From contig JAUTWY010000059.1 of the NCBI GenBank assembly GCA_030838305.1, positions 1-5,879 on the forward strand: a stretch of 5,879 nucleotides of DNA, written 5' to 3'. Shown here piece after piece: positions 1 to 5,822 of the stretch (positions are counted from its first letter, which is position 1; each line of letters begins with the position of its first letter). Position numbers and translations under genes: made by a program. A model generated the notes under the pieces. It made no database searches, had not been told where the DNA came from, and worked only from the letters and a program-made list of their open reading frames with translations. This stretch comes from Acidobacteriaceae bacterium. Lineage in GTDB: Bacteria > Acidobacteriota > Terriglobia > Terriglobales > Acidobacteriaceae.

Positions 1-413
1 TTTTCATGGCGTCAAACGACGACCCGTTTCGCACCGCCGACCAGCTCTTGCAGAAGATTGAGGCCAAGATTGTTTTCGTGGACTTCCACGCCGAAGCTAC
101 TTCCGAGAAAATTTCTCTCGGCTGGTATCTCGATGGCCGAGTTACCGCGGTGGTGGGTACGCACACTCATGTGCCTACTGCCGACGAACGCATTCTGCCG
201 AAGGGCACTGCTTACGTTACCGATGTTGGCATGACCGGTCCCTATGATGGCGTGATCGGAGTGAAGAAGGAGTTGGTAGTGGGCAAGTTCCTGAACGGCA
301 TGCCAGTACGCTTTGAGCCGGCCACCGGCGACGTCCGATTATGCGCCGTGGTGATTGACTGCGACGAGAATACAGGCAAGGCACGGGATATTGAACGCCT
401 GATGCTGAGTTGA
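1..413 (+). CDS. YmdB-like metallophosphoesterase (TIGR00282 family), 3' part only
   Basis: C-terminal half of a cytoplasmic calcineurin-like phosphoesterase of the YmdB/TIGR00282 family; Bacillus YmdB is a 2',3'-cyclic nucleotide phosphodiesterase. The reading frame is already open at base 3 (F before the first ATG at 6). 'DDPFR' is an internal family motif, so that ATG is not the start and the gene continues beyond the left edge. Visible signatures are VDFHAEATSEK (His codon at 87-89), VGTHTHVPTAD (His codons at 162-164 and 168-170, the expected metal-ligand pair) and YVTDVGMTGPYDGVIG. About 136 codons of a family of roughly 260-280 residues are present, with stop TGA at 411-413. The frame is clean. 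The next gene on this strand begins 134 bp downstream, so co-transcription is possible but not evident. The family call is firm; the substrate in this organism is unknown. Confidence 0.93.
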   Translation, partial: FMASNDDPFRTADQLLQKIEAKIVFVDFHAEATSEKISLGWYLDGRVTAVVGTHTHVPTADERILPKGTAYVTDVGMTGPYDGVIGVKKELVVGKFLNGMPVRFEPATGDVRLCAVVIDCDENTGKARDIERLMLS

Positions 414-448
414 ATTCTGGATTCTTGCAAGTGCGGCGCCTTTCGACA

Positions 449-484
449 TTCTAACGAGATGGCGCTAGGAATATCCCGTTAGAA
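449..484. repeat. 8-bp inverted repeat TTCTAACG / CGTTAGAA with 20-nt spacer
   Basis: Perfect arms at 449-456 and 477-484 lie in the spacer between the YmdB-like gene and the secretin gene. The same core occurs a third time as GTTAGAAT at 532-539, just before the secretin start. There is no T-run after the right arm, so a rho-independent terminator is unlikely. A regulator-binding pair or a chance repeat are the alternatives. Function is not known. Confidence 0.45.
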
Positions 485-533
485 CTAAAGGTACCCTGCA
501 CTAATAGCCCTCTGCAGTTAGCAGGCGGCAGGT

Positions 534-547
534 TAGAATCAAAGCCA
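534..547 (+). promoter_or_regulatory. Possible -10 element (TAGAAT) for a leaderless secretin mRNA
   Basis: TAGAAT at 534-539 matches the sigma-70 -10 consensus TATAAT at five of six positions and is followed by 8 nt before the ATG at 548. That would place transcription start at or within a base or two of the start codon. No Shine-Dalgarno sits at normal distance; the nearest AGG, at 530-532, is about 15 nt away. The matching -35 region at 17-nt spacing (TCTGCA, 511-516) is poor. The element is inferred from sequence alone. Confidence 0.35.
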
Positions 548-2407
548 ATGCGTCGTGCGCTGTCCATTCCAGCAATTTATCTTTTGGCGGCCTGGCTCGG
601 TCTTCCCGCGTTTGCCGGGAGCAATTCCGCCGCCGATGCGCCGGCCATTCCCTGCGGCACTGGAGTGCCGGGGGGGATCAATTGCATTGCCTCGAAGAAG
701 GATCTCAAAGAAGCCCGCAACGCTTATTCCCACGGGATAAAACTCCACGACCACGGACTTCTGGAAGAGGCTCTCGCACAATTTAACCATGCTTCGCGCC
801 TGGTTCCGCGAGACGTGTTGTTCCTGTCGGCGCGGGAAGTCACGAGGGCACAGCTGGTGTTTCAGCACACCGAACGTGGCGATTCGCTTTTGGGCGACGG
901 CCAACGAGCGCAAGCTGAGGCCGAGTATCGCGCTGCTCTGATGCTTGATCCGGAGAACGGCTATACCCAGCAGCGTCTTGAGGAGGCGGTGGGCGTTCCG
1001 GCAACTCCCCGCCTCGTACAGATGACGGCGTCGCTCGCCGACTCCATGGAAATTCATCTTCAGCCTAAAACCGAGCGGGCTACGTTTCACTATCGCGGCG
1101 ATATTCGCGGGCTCTTTACCGAACTCGGCTCAGCCTATGGCGTGAACCCTGAATTCGATGATTCCGTGACCGCCAAGACCGTGCGTTTTTATGTGGATGA
1201 TGTCGACTTCTTCACCGCGCTGCGCCTGGCATGCCGGGTCACCAAAACCATGTGGACGCCTCTCGATGGCCACCAGTTGCTGATCGCAGCTGACACTGCC
1301 GAAAATCACAAGCAGTTTGACCGGATGTCGTTGGGCACGTTTGCCGTCCCAGGAGCCACCACCCCGCAAGAAGTTACCGAGATGGTCACGTCGATGCGCA
1401 ACATCTGCGACTTCCAAAAGATCAGCACCGGACAAGGTGGAACGCTGGAGGTGCGTGCGCCACAGCCAATGTTGCGGGCATGCGCCACGTTGTTGCAGCA
1501 GTTGACCAGCGAACGTCCGCAGGTGATGCTCGATATTAGCGTCTTCCAGATCAGCCACGATCTCACGCGCAACATCGGACTGCATATTCCAGATACCTTC
1601 AACCTGTTCAACATTCCGGTGGCGGCCCTGGCGGCTTTAGGCGGACAGAACATCCAATCGCTGATCAACCAGCTCATTGCTTCCGGAGGCATTAATCAGG
1701 CAGGCAATTCAAGTTTGTCCGGCCTTCTGGCGCAACTTCAGGGTCAGCAGAATTCCATTTTCAGCCAGCCGCTGGCCACCTTCGGGGGCGGCCTTACCTT
1801 TTCCGGACTCAGTCTCGACCAACTCTCGGCGGCTCTCTCGCTGAATGAGTCGTGGTCACGAACTCTTGATCACATCACCATGCGTGCGGCACAGGGTAAC
1901 GAGGCGACTTTCCACCTGGGGACTCGCTATCCCATCCTGAATGCTTCCTATGCTCCCATTTTTAACTCGCCGCAGATTTCCGCGGTACTCGGCAATCAGA
2001 GTTATGTTCCACCGTTTCCGTCGGTCAGTTATGAGGACCTGGGACTAAATCTCAAGGCGAAGCCGGTGATTCACGGCAACAGCGAAGTGAGCATGACGCT
2101 CGAGTTGCAGGTGCGGTCGCTAACGGGCCAGAGCACCAACGGGGCGCCGATAATTTCCAACAAAGAATATAAAGGCAGCATTCGTCTTCGTGATGGCGAA
2201 CCGGCCGTGGTGGCAGGACAAATTTCAAGTAACGATCAGCGCTCCATGAGCGGGCTTCCCGGGCTGGGACTCATTCCTGGCCTCAATCAAGCCATGGTCA
2301 ACAACACACTCACCAAACAAGACGACGAATTGCTCATCATGATCACGCCGCACATAATCTCTAACCGGGACCACGCCACGGATGAGATCTGGGTGAGCGA
2401 GAACTAG
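548..2407 (+). CDS. TPR-containing secretin (type II/III secretion or type IV pilus secretin family)
   Basis: Outer-membrane secretin-family protein, 619 residues, expected to form a multimeric gated pore for protein export or pilus passage. Residues 1-23 form a Sec signal peptide (MRR start, hydrophobic core, cleavage after AFA), which supports the ATG at 548. Two TPR-like units follow (about 54-87 and 103-137), then an N0/STN-like domain (about 177-250) and an N1-like domain (about 258-320). The secretin core spans about 321-605, including GTRYPIL, YEDLGLNLKAKPVI, IRLRDGEPAVVAGQI, LPGLGLIPGL and DDELLIMITPHII. Oddities: residues 351-440 are a Gly/Gln/Asn/Leu-rich insertion inside the core; the usual 'IvEV' strand reads VFQI (Gln334 where Glu is typical); and there is only one N1-type ring domain. 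The mature part has five cysteines (36, 46, 229, 287, 312). No pilotin, ATPase or pseudopilin gene lies nearby, so assignment to GspD, PilQ or another secretin type is not possible from context. Confidence 0.88.
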   Translation: MRRALSIPAIYLLAAWLGLPAFAGSNSAADAPAIPCGTGVPGGINCIASKKDLKEARNAYSHGIKLHDHGLLEEALAQFNHASRLVPRDVLFLSAREVTRAQLVFQHTERGDSLLGDGQRAQAEAEYRAALMLDPENGYTQQRLEEAVGVPATPRLVQMTASLADSMEIHLQPKTERATFHYRGDIRGLFTELGSAYGVNPEFDDSVTAKTVRFYVDDVDFFTALRLACRVTKTMWTPLDGHQLLIAADTAENHKQFDRMSLGTFAVPGATTPQEVTEMVTSMRNICDFQKISTGQGGTLEVRAPQPMLRACATLLQQLTSERPQVMLDISVFQISHDLTRNIGLHIPDTFNLFNIPVAALAALGGQNIQSLINQLIASGGINQAGNSSLSGLLAQLQGQQNSIFSQPLATFGGGLTFSGLSLDQLSAALSLNESWSRTLDHITMRAAQGNEATFHLGTRYPILNASYAPIFNSPQISAVLGNQSYVPPFPSVSYEDLGLNLKAKPVIHGNSEVSMTLELQVRSLTGQSTNGAPIISNKEYKGSIRLRDGEPAVVAGQISSNDQRSMSGLPGLGLIPGLNQAMVNNTLTKQDDELLIMITPHIISNRDHATDEIWVSEN

Positions 2408-2442
2408 CGAAGCCCGCTCACTTTCCTTGCTTCGCGGCGAAG
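2407..2442. terminator. Possible structured region between convergent genes
   Basis: GCGAAGC at 2407-2413 pairs perfectly with GCTTCGC at 2429-2435 (7 bp, 15-nt loop). The right arm can instead pair with CGAAG at 2438-2442, giving a 5-bp stem with a 3-nt loop. The first arm overlaps the secretin stop codon and the loop contains the stop of the convergent Dsb-like gene. No T-tract follows on either strand, so an intrinsic terminator is not well supported. It is recorded because only 10 bp separate the two genes and transcription must end somewhere here. Confidence 0.25.
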
Positions 2443-3317
2443 TCCACAAGCCCTTTGAGACTGGCGGCAGGCACCTGACTCACGTTTCCGACGCTGCGTC
2501 CGTTGATAAAAAGAGTTGGCGTACCGGTTACGTTCACTGACTTTCCTAAAGCCAGCGAGGCTTCCACATGAGCCTTGGTAACCGGGGTCGAAGCACACGC
2601 GGCAATATTCGCGCCCTTCAAGCCCGCACCATCCGCCAGGGCTGTCAGCTTCTCATCCGCATTTTCCGCCGTAATATCGGCCTGAGTCTCGTACGTTTTG
2701 GCAAGGAACTTCCAGAATGCATCATTGGAGGCTTGTGCCACGCAGTCGGCGTATGCGGCACCCTTTGCGGCCCAGTTGTGCATCTCCAGCGGAAAGTTCT
2801 GAAAGACAAAATGCGCATCAGGTTCAGCGGCGATCAGCCCTTCGATTGCAGGCTGTGCCGCCTTGCACGCAGGACATTGCAAGTCGCCGAACTCGACAAT
2901 CGTGACTGGCGCATTCTTCGATCCGCGCGAAGGGCCTGTGATGCCTTTCTCCAACGTCTTCCTCGCCGGATCGTAGGGCTTGGCGCCGAATGGAATGATC
3001 TCGCCGATCACGGCATGTTGGCCATCTGGTGTGACGTAGAAGCGGCTCAGTTGCTGGCCCTGCGGGCTGGCCAGCACCACATCGACCTGAGCCAATCCCG
3101 GAACTGGCGCCGGCTTGATGCTGGAGATCTTCCAGCTCACCTGCGCCTCGTAGCCGAAGGTCTGCTGCAGGAAGGAATCTACTGTGGCTTCGGAAGGTAG
3201 ATTGGCGGCCTGCTCCGCGGCCGGCTTTCCCGCCGCTTTTATGCTGGGCGAGTTTTGCGCTGCGGAAAAAGAGCATATCAGCACGAGAATAAGAATCAGA
3301 TTAAAAGCACTGCGCAT
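2418..3317 (-). CDS. Exported DsbA/BdbD-like thiol-disulfide oxidoreductase with DsbC-N-like N-terminal domain
   Basis: Periplasmic thioredoxin-fold protein (Thioredoxin_4/DSBA-like group), 299 residues, expected to oxidise or rearrange disulfides in exported proteins. Residues 1-20 are a signal peptide (cleavage after SAA); the Cys15 context VLIC does not fit a lipobox. Residues about 41-112 resemble the DsbC dimerisation domain: SIKPAPVPGLAQVDVV, then FYVTPDGQHAVIGEII. The catalytic domain (about 125-299) has VEFGDLQCPAC with redox motif C148-P-A-C151 (Cys codons at 2874-2876 and 2865-2867) and the cis-proline loop VTGTP267. It also has two further cysteines, C192 and C241, which may form a structural disulfide. 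The start is well supported: AAAGGAA (3321-3327) lies just upstream of the ATG. It is convergent with the secretin gene, 10 bp apart, and 70 bp downstream of nadE on the same strand. No DsbB or DsbD partner is visible, so oxidase versus isomerase role is undecided. Confidence 0.9.
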   Translation of the reverse strand: MRSAFNLILILVLICSFSAAQNSPSIKAAGKPAAEQAANLPSEATVDSFLQQTFGYEAQVSWKISSIKPAPVPGLAQVDVVLASPQGQQLSRFYVTPDGQHAVIGEIIPFGAKPYDPARKTLEKGITGPSRGSKNAPVTIVEFGDLQCPACKAAQPAIEGLIAAEPDAHFVFQNFPLEMHNWAAKGAAYADCVAQASNDAFWKFLAKTYETQADITAENADEKLTALADGAGLKGANIAACASTPVTKAHVEASLALGKSVNVTGTPTLFINGRSVGNVSQVPAASLKGLVDFAAKQGK

Positions 3318-3320
3318 GGT

Positions 3321-3327
3321 TTCCTTT
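3321..3327 (-). promoter_or_regulatory. Shine-Dalgarno of the DsbA-like gene
   Basis: AAAGGAA on the minus strand, about 3 nt before the ATG at 3317, with the AGGA core about 5 nt from it. It is the clearest ribosome binding site in the window and fixes the start codon. It contrasts with the secretin and nadE starts, which have none. Confidence 0.65.
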
Positions 3328-3360
3328 CAATTCAGATAGCCAAGAAAATAAAAGCTGGGA

Positions 3361-3391
3361 TTTATAACTAAAGTCCGAACCTCTGGTTCAA
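3361..3391 (-). promoter_or_regulatory. Candidate promoter of the DsbA-like gene (TTGAAC-N19-TATAAA)
   Basis: On the minus strand, TTGAAC (3391-3386) and TATAAA (3366-3361) resemble -35 and -10 elements with a slightly long 19-nt spacer. They would give a leader of roughly 35-40 nt carrying the good Shine-Dalgarno. The -35 overlaps the nadE stop codon and a 13-bp palindrome (3377-3389). This suggests the Dsb-like gene can be transcribed independently of nadE. Confidence 0.4.
3377..3389. repeat. Palindrome GAACC-tct-GGTTC
   Basis: Perfect 5-bp inverted repeat with a 3-nt centre, covering the nadE stop codon and part of the candidate -35 of the downstream Dsb-like gene. No T-tract follows in the direction of nadE transcription, so it is a weak terminator candidate. 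An operator half-site pair is equally possible, as is chance. Confidence 0.3.
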
Positions 3392-5028
3392 AACTCGCTC
3401 TTCGCCGCGATGGGAAAACGACGGCCGTAGCCAAAGGCCTTGGAAGAAATCTTGATACCTGGGGCGGCCTGTTGGCGCTTGTATTCGGCGCGATCCACCA
3501 TTCGAACCACGCGCTTCACAACTTCAATATCGAATCCATAGTCGGCTGTAATGCGCTCGGCGGAATGCGCGTCTTCGACATAATCTTCGAGGACCGCGTC
3601 CAGAATCTCGTAAGGCGGCAAAGAGTCACTATCCTTCTGGTCGGGCCGCAACTCCGCGGATGGCGGCTTCTCCAGCGTGGGTCGCGGAATTAACTCGCGG
3701 TGTGAATTCGCGTAGTGACTGAGCCGGTATACCAATGTTTTCGGCACATCCGAGATAACTGCAAGACCGCCAACCATATCACCGTAAAGTGTACAGTAGC
3801 CCACCCCGAGCTCGCTCTTGTTGCCAGTGGAAAGCACGATCGCTCCGAACTTATTCGACAACGCCATCAGCAGCGTTCCCCGGGCGCGCGACTGGATGTT
3901 CTCTTCCGTGACGTCTTCCTTGCGCCCCGCAAAAATATTTTGCAAAGTTTGACGGTACGCTTGCACTACGGAGTTGATGGGCAACAACTCGAACCGGATG
4001 CCGAGATTCGTAGCCAGTGTGCGGGCGTCGTCGATAGATCCCGGTGAAGAGTACGGGCCGGGCATGCCCACGCCAATGACGTTTTCCGGCCCCACGGCCT
4101 CGGCGGCGATGACGGCGGTGAGCGCCGAATCGATTCCTCCGCTCAGTCCGATGATCGCTTGTTGAAAACCGCATTTGCGCATGTAATCACGCGTTCCCAA
4201 CACGAGTGCGGAGTATACGCTGGCCTCAGTACCTTCAACCTGTTCATGAAGGTCTCCGATGAGGGTCTTCGAATCAAAATAGATCAGATCTTCCTCGAAG
4301 GATCGACCCTGCGCGATGATGTTCCCTTCTGTGTTGAGCACGATGCTGGAGCCGTCGAACAGAAGGCTGTCATTGCCTCCAACCTGGTTGACCATAGCGA
4401 CCGGAACTTTGTGCTGGCGGGCAATCGACGCCAGCATGTCGCGGCGCAGTTCGCGCTTGCCGATCCAGAAAGGCGAAGCGGAAATGTTGAGCACGAAGTT
4501 GCCGCCGGCCCGGATCAGGCTATCGACCGGATCGACGGTATACAGCCGCTTAGGCCAGAAGAGCTTGTCGTTCCAGGCGTCTTCGCAGATCGTGAGCGCC
4601 ACCTGATTGCCGCAGAACGGGAATACAGTTTGACTCTTGGCGGGTGCGAAGTTCCGCATTTCGTCGAAGACATCATAGGTGGGTAACAACATCTTCGACT
4701 GCAGGAAAGCAATTTTGCCATCTTGTAAAAGAGCGGCGGAGTTCATGACTGACTTGCCAGTTTCGGATTCCGCGGGCGTGACCAAGCCACAGATGACAGC
4801 GATGCCGCGCGTGGCGGCGGCAATCTGCTCGGCGCTTTCGCGATTGCGTGCGACAAACGATGGACGCTCGACCAGATCGCGGGGGGGATAACCGCAGACG
4901 GATAACTCGGGAAACAGGATAAGTCCGGCGCCGCTGGATTGCGCGCGGCGGGAAAACTCGATCATCTTCGCAGCGTTGCCAGAGAAATCTCCGACCGTAG
5001 GGTTGATTTGGCCGAGCGCAATCTTCAC
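3388..5028 (-). CDS. nadE: Glutamine-dependent NAD+ synthetase
   Basis: Cytoplasmic enzyme of the last step of NAD+ synthesis: nicotinate adenine dinucleotide plus ATP plus glutamine-derived ammonia give NAD+. The GTG start at 5028 gives 546 residues, in the usual range for the two-domain form. Residues 1 to about 260 form the nitrilase-type glutaminase, with triad candidates E41 (LILFPELS), K112 (FLQSKMLLP) and C148 (LTICEDAW). The C-terminal synthetase domain carries the ATP-binding loop GLSGGIDSALTAVIA (SGGIDS 296-301), LSTGNKSELGVGYCTLYGDM, and a C-terminal YGRRFPIA motif. The frame is open 12 codons further upstream to a TTG at 5064. I prefer GTG 5028 because family members begin at 'M/V-KIALAQINPTVGD', and no ribosome binding site supports either start. 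All catalytic motifs are intact. It lies on the same strand as the Dsb-like gene, 70 bp ahead of it. Confidence 0.95.
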   Translation of the reverse strand: MKIALGQINPTVGDFSGNAAKMIEFSRRAQSSGAGLILFPELSVCGYPPRDLVERPSFVARNRESAEQIAAATRGIAVICGLVTPAESETGKSVMNSAALLQDGKIAFLQSKMLLPTYDVFDEMRNFAPAKSQTVFPFCGNQVALTICEDAWNDKLFWPKRLYTVDPVDSLIRAGGNFVLNISASPFWIGKRELRRDMLASIARQHKVPVAMVNQVGGNDSLLFDGSSIVLNTEGNIIAQGRSFEEDLIYFDSKTLIGDLHEQVEGTEASVYSALVLGTRDYMRKCGFQQAIIGLSGGIDSALTAVIAAEAVGPENVIGVGMPGPYSSPGSIDDARTLATNLGIRFELLPINSVVQAYRQTLQNIFAGRKEDVTEENIQSRARGTLLMALSNKFGAIVLSTGNKSELGVGYCTLYGDMVGGLAVISDVPKTLVYRLSHYANSHRELIPRPTLEKPPSAELRPDQKDSDSLPPYEILDAVLEDYVEDAHSAERITADYGFDIEVVKRVVRMVDRAEYKRQQAAPGIKISSKAFGYGRRFPIAAKSEF

Positions 5029-5064
5029 ATATTTAGTGTAAAGCCGAGGTGACTTCAGCACCAA
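5029..5064 (-). promoter_or_regulatory. Candidate leaderless promoter of nadE (TTGGTG-N18-TACACT)
   Basis: On the minus strand TTGGTG (5064-5059) is followed by 18 nt and TACACT (5040-5035, a TAnnnT-type -10), then AAATAT and the GTG start at 5028. Transcription would begin at or beside the start codon. There is no Shine-Dalgarno before this GTG. If this is the promoter, the upstream TTG/GTG codons at 5064 and 5061 are the -35 and not starts. The -35 match is only partial. Confidence 0.4.
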
Positions 5065-5301
5065 GGAGCCAAGATCTGATTCGGGCTCAGTTGCAGGCGA
5101 GCATCACCGGCGTGACGTTTCTTCTCGGTCGCTGGGGGACGGCTATACCGCTCTAGCGCCGGCGGATGCGGCGACGGCGGCGACGACGTTTTCCGCGCTG
5201 ATCTTTGTATGAACAGCGCAACGATAAGTACTGAAAGTGAACACGGGAACATCCGCAACGAGTTCGCCAACTATGCGGGTCTCGAGTGTATTGGTTGCGG
5301 C
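5065..5301. other. Stretch without a recognisable gene, upstream of nadE
   Basis: The 237 bp between the nadE promoter region and the TonB-like relic contain no convincing gene on either strand. An ATG-initiated plus frame from 5209 runs into the relic, but its first 31 residues match nothing I recognise. A minus-strand frame without a start codon is open across 5146-5310. It may hold rearranged debris of the relic's 5' part, or the nadE upstream regulatory region. Confidence 0.5.
5168..5185. repeat. Two tandem copies of GCGGCGACG
   Basis: Perfect 9-bp direct duplication (5168-5176 and 5177-5185) in a longer GGC/GAC-rich run from about 5161 to 5188. In one plus frame it reads as a Gly/Asp-rich stretch, which might be a leftover linker of the adjacent TonB-like relic. 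On the minus strand it produces an artificial arginine run. Confidence 0.55.
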
Positions 5302-5660
5302 GACTTTGGATTAGGCAAAGGGGCGCACGGCCGCCAAATAGGCAACCTTGATATTCTGAGCGACACTCACGGCGTAGATTTCGAACCCTACATCCAACAG
5401 GTAGTCTTGCCACACGTGCGCCAGAATTGGTACAACGCGATTCCAGAATCCGAGCAGTCCAAACTGGCAAGCTGAGCATCGAGTTCGCGATTACGAAACG
5501 TGGAAAAGTCGGGGGCATGAAACTGGTGGCTGGTTCCGGGGATATTCCCTTGGATCGCGCAGGATGGCGGGCATTACGGCATCAGACCCATTCCCTCCAC
5601 TGCCGAGCGAATTTGGAGGACAATATCTGGCAGGTCTCCTATGCGTACATGCCATCGCCA
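5302..5660 (+). pseudogene. TonB C-terminal-like protein relic, frameshifted at least three times
   Basis: Pieces of one conserved protein are spread over alternating frames. Frame 1 (5302-5463) gives GLGKGAHGRQIGNLDILS, DTHGVDFEPYIQQ and RQNWYNAIPESEQ before a TGA at 5473. The frame starting at 5463 continues with TGKLSIEFAITKRGKVGG, MKLVAGSGDIPLDRAGW. From 5570 the third frame gives GITASDPFPPLPSEFGGQY-LA. From 5634 reading returns to VSYAYMPSP. Read in order, these restore the C-terminal domain that I recall from TonB-like energy-transducer proteins of Acidobacteria. The transmembrane helix and proline-rich linker are not found upstream, so the gene is also truncated at its 5' side. The first two junctions fit one-base (or non-triplet) deletions and the third an insertion. 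Neighbouring genes have clean frames, so sequencing error is less likely than decay. Exact ends are uncertain. Confidence 0.72.
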
Positions 5661-5822
5661 TTACCCGGCAGGTTCAATGGAGCTTGTTCGCTCGTCTGTC
5701 TCCATTGCCAGCGGCCTTCCCCGTGAAACAGTAAGGTCGGCTCCTGCAACTACTTTTTCGGGGCCTGCTCAGCGTTCACTCACGTTACGGCCTGCACGCT
5801 CGCGGAGTCGCCAAACGACCCT
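5661..5822. other. Spacer without a recognisable gene
   Basis: After the relic its last frame stays open to a TGA at 5724-5726, but residues after YMPSP look random. A plus frame from ATG 5677 is open to the window edge and has low-information Ser/Arg/Thr/Ala composition. I see no RNA gene, convincing terminator or promoter here. Confidence 0.45.

Noticed and set aside
412..424. GAAT-tctgg-ATTC hairpin right after the YmdB-like stop codon
   Set aside because: Only a 4-bp AT-rich stem with no T-tract, too weak to call a terminator.
539..1090. Minus-strand 183-codon ORF opposite the secretin 5' region
   Set aside because: Shadow of the secretin frame, whose signal peptide and TPRs are clear; basic, random composition.
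2568..3200. Long plus-strand ORF opposite the Dsb-like gene
   Set aside because: Shadow of the CPAC oxidoreductase reading frame; no domain features of its own.
5083..5102. tRNA D-arm-like element (GCTC...GAGC with AGTTG loop) upstream of nadE
   Set aside because: No acceptor stem, proper anticodon arm or GGTTCGA-type T-arm follows, so there is no tRNA gene. A degraded fragment cannot be distinguished from chance.
5146..5310. Minus-strand frame of 55 codons with protein-like composition, ending in TAG at 5143-5145
   Set aside because: It lacks an ATG, an upstream TAA closes it, and it is antisense to the start of the TonB-like relic. No motif is recognisable.
5153..5518. Minus-strand 121-codon ORF ending in an arginine run
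   Set aside because: The Arg run comes from the GCGGCGACG repeat, and the ORF is antisense to the TonB-like blocks with no conserved motif.
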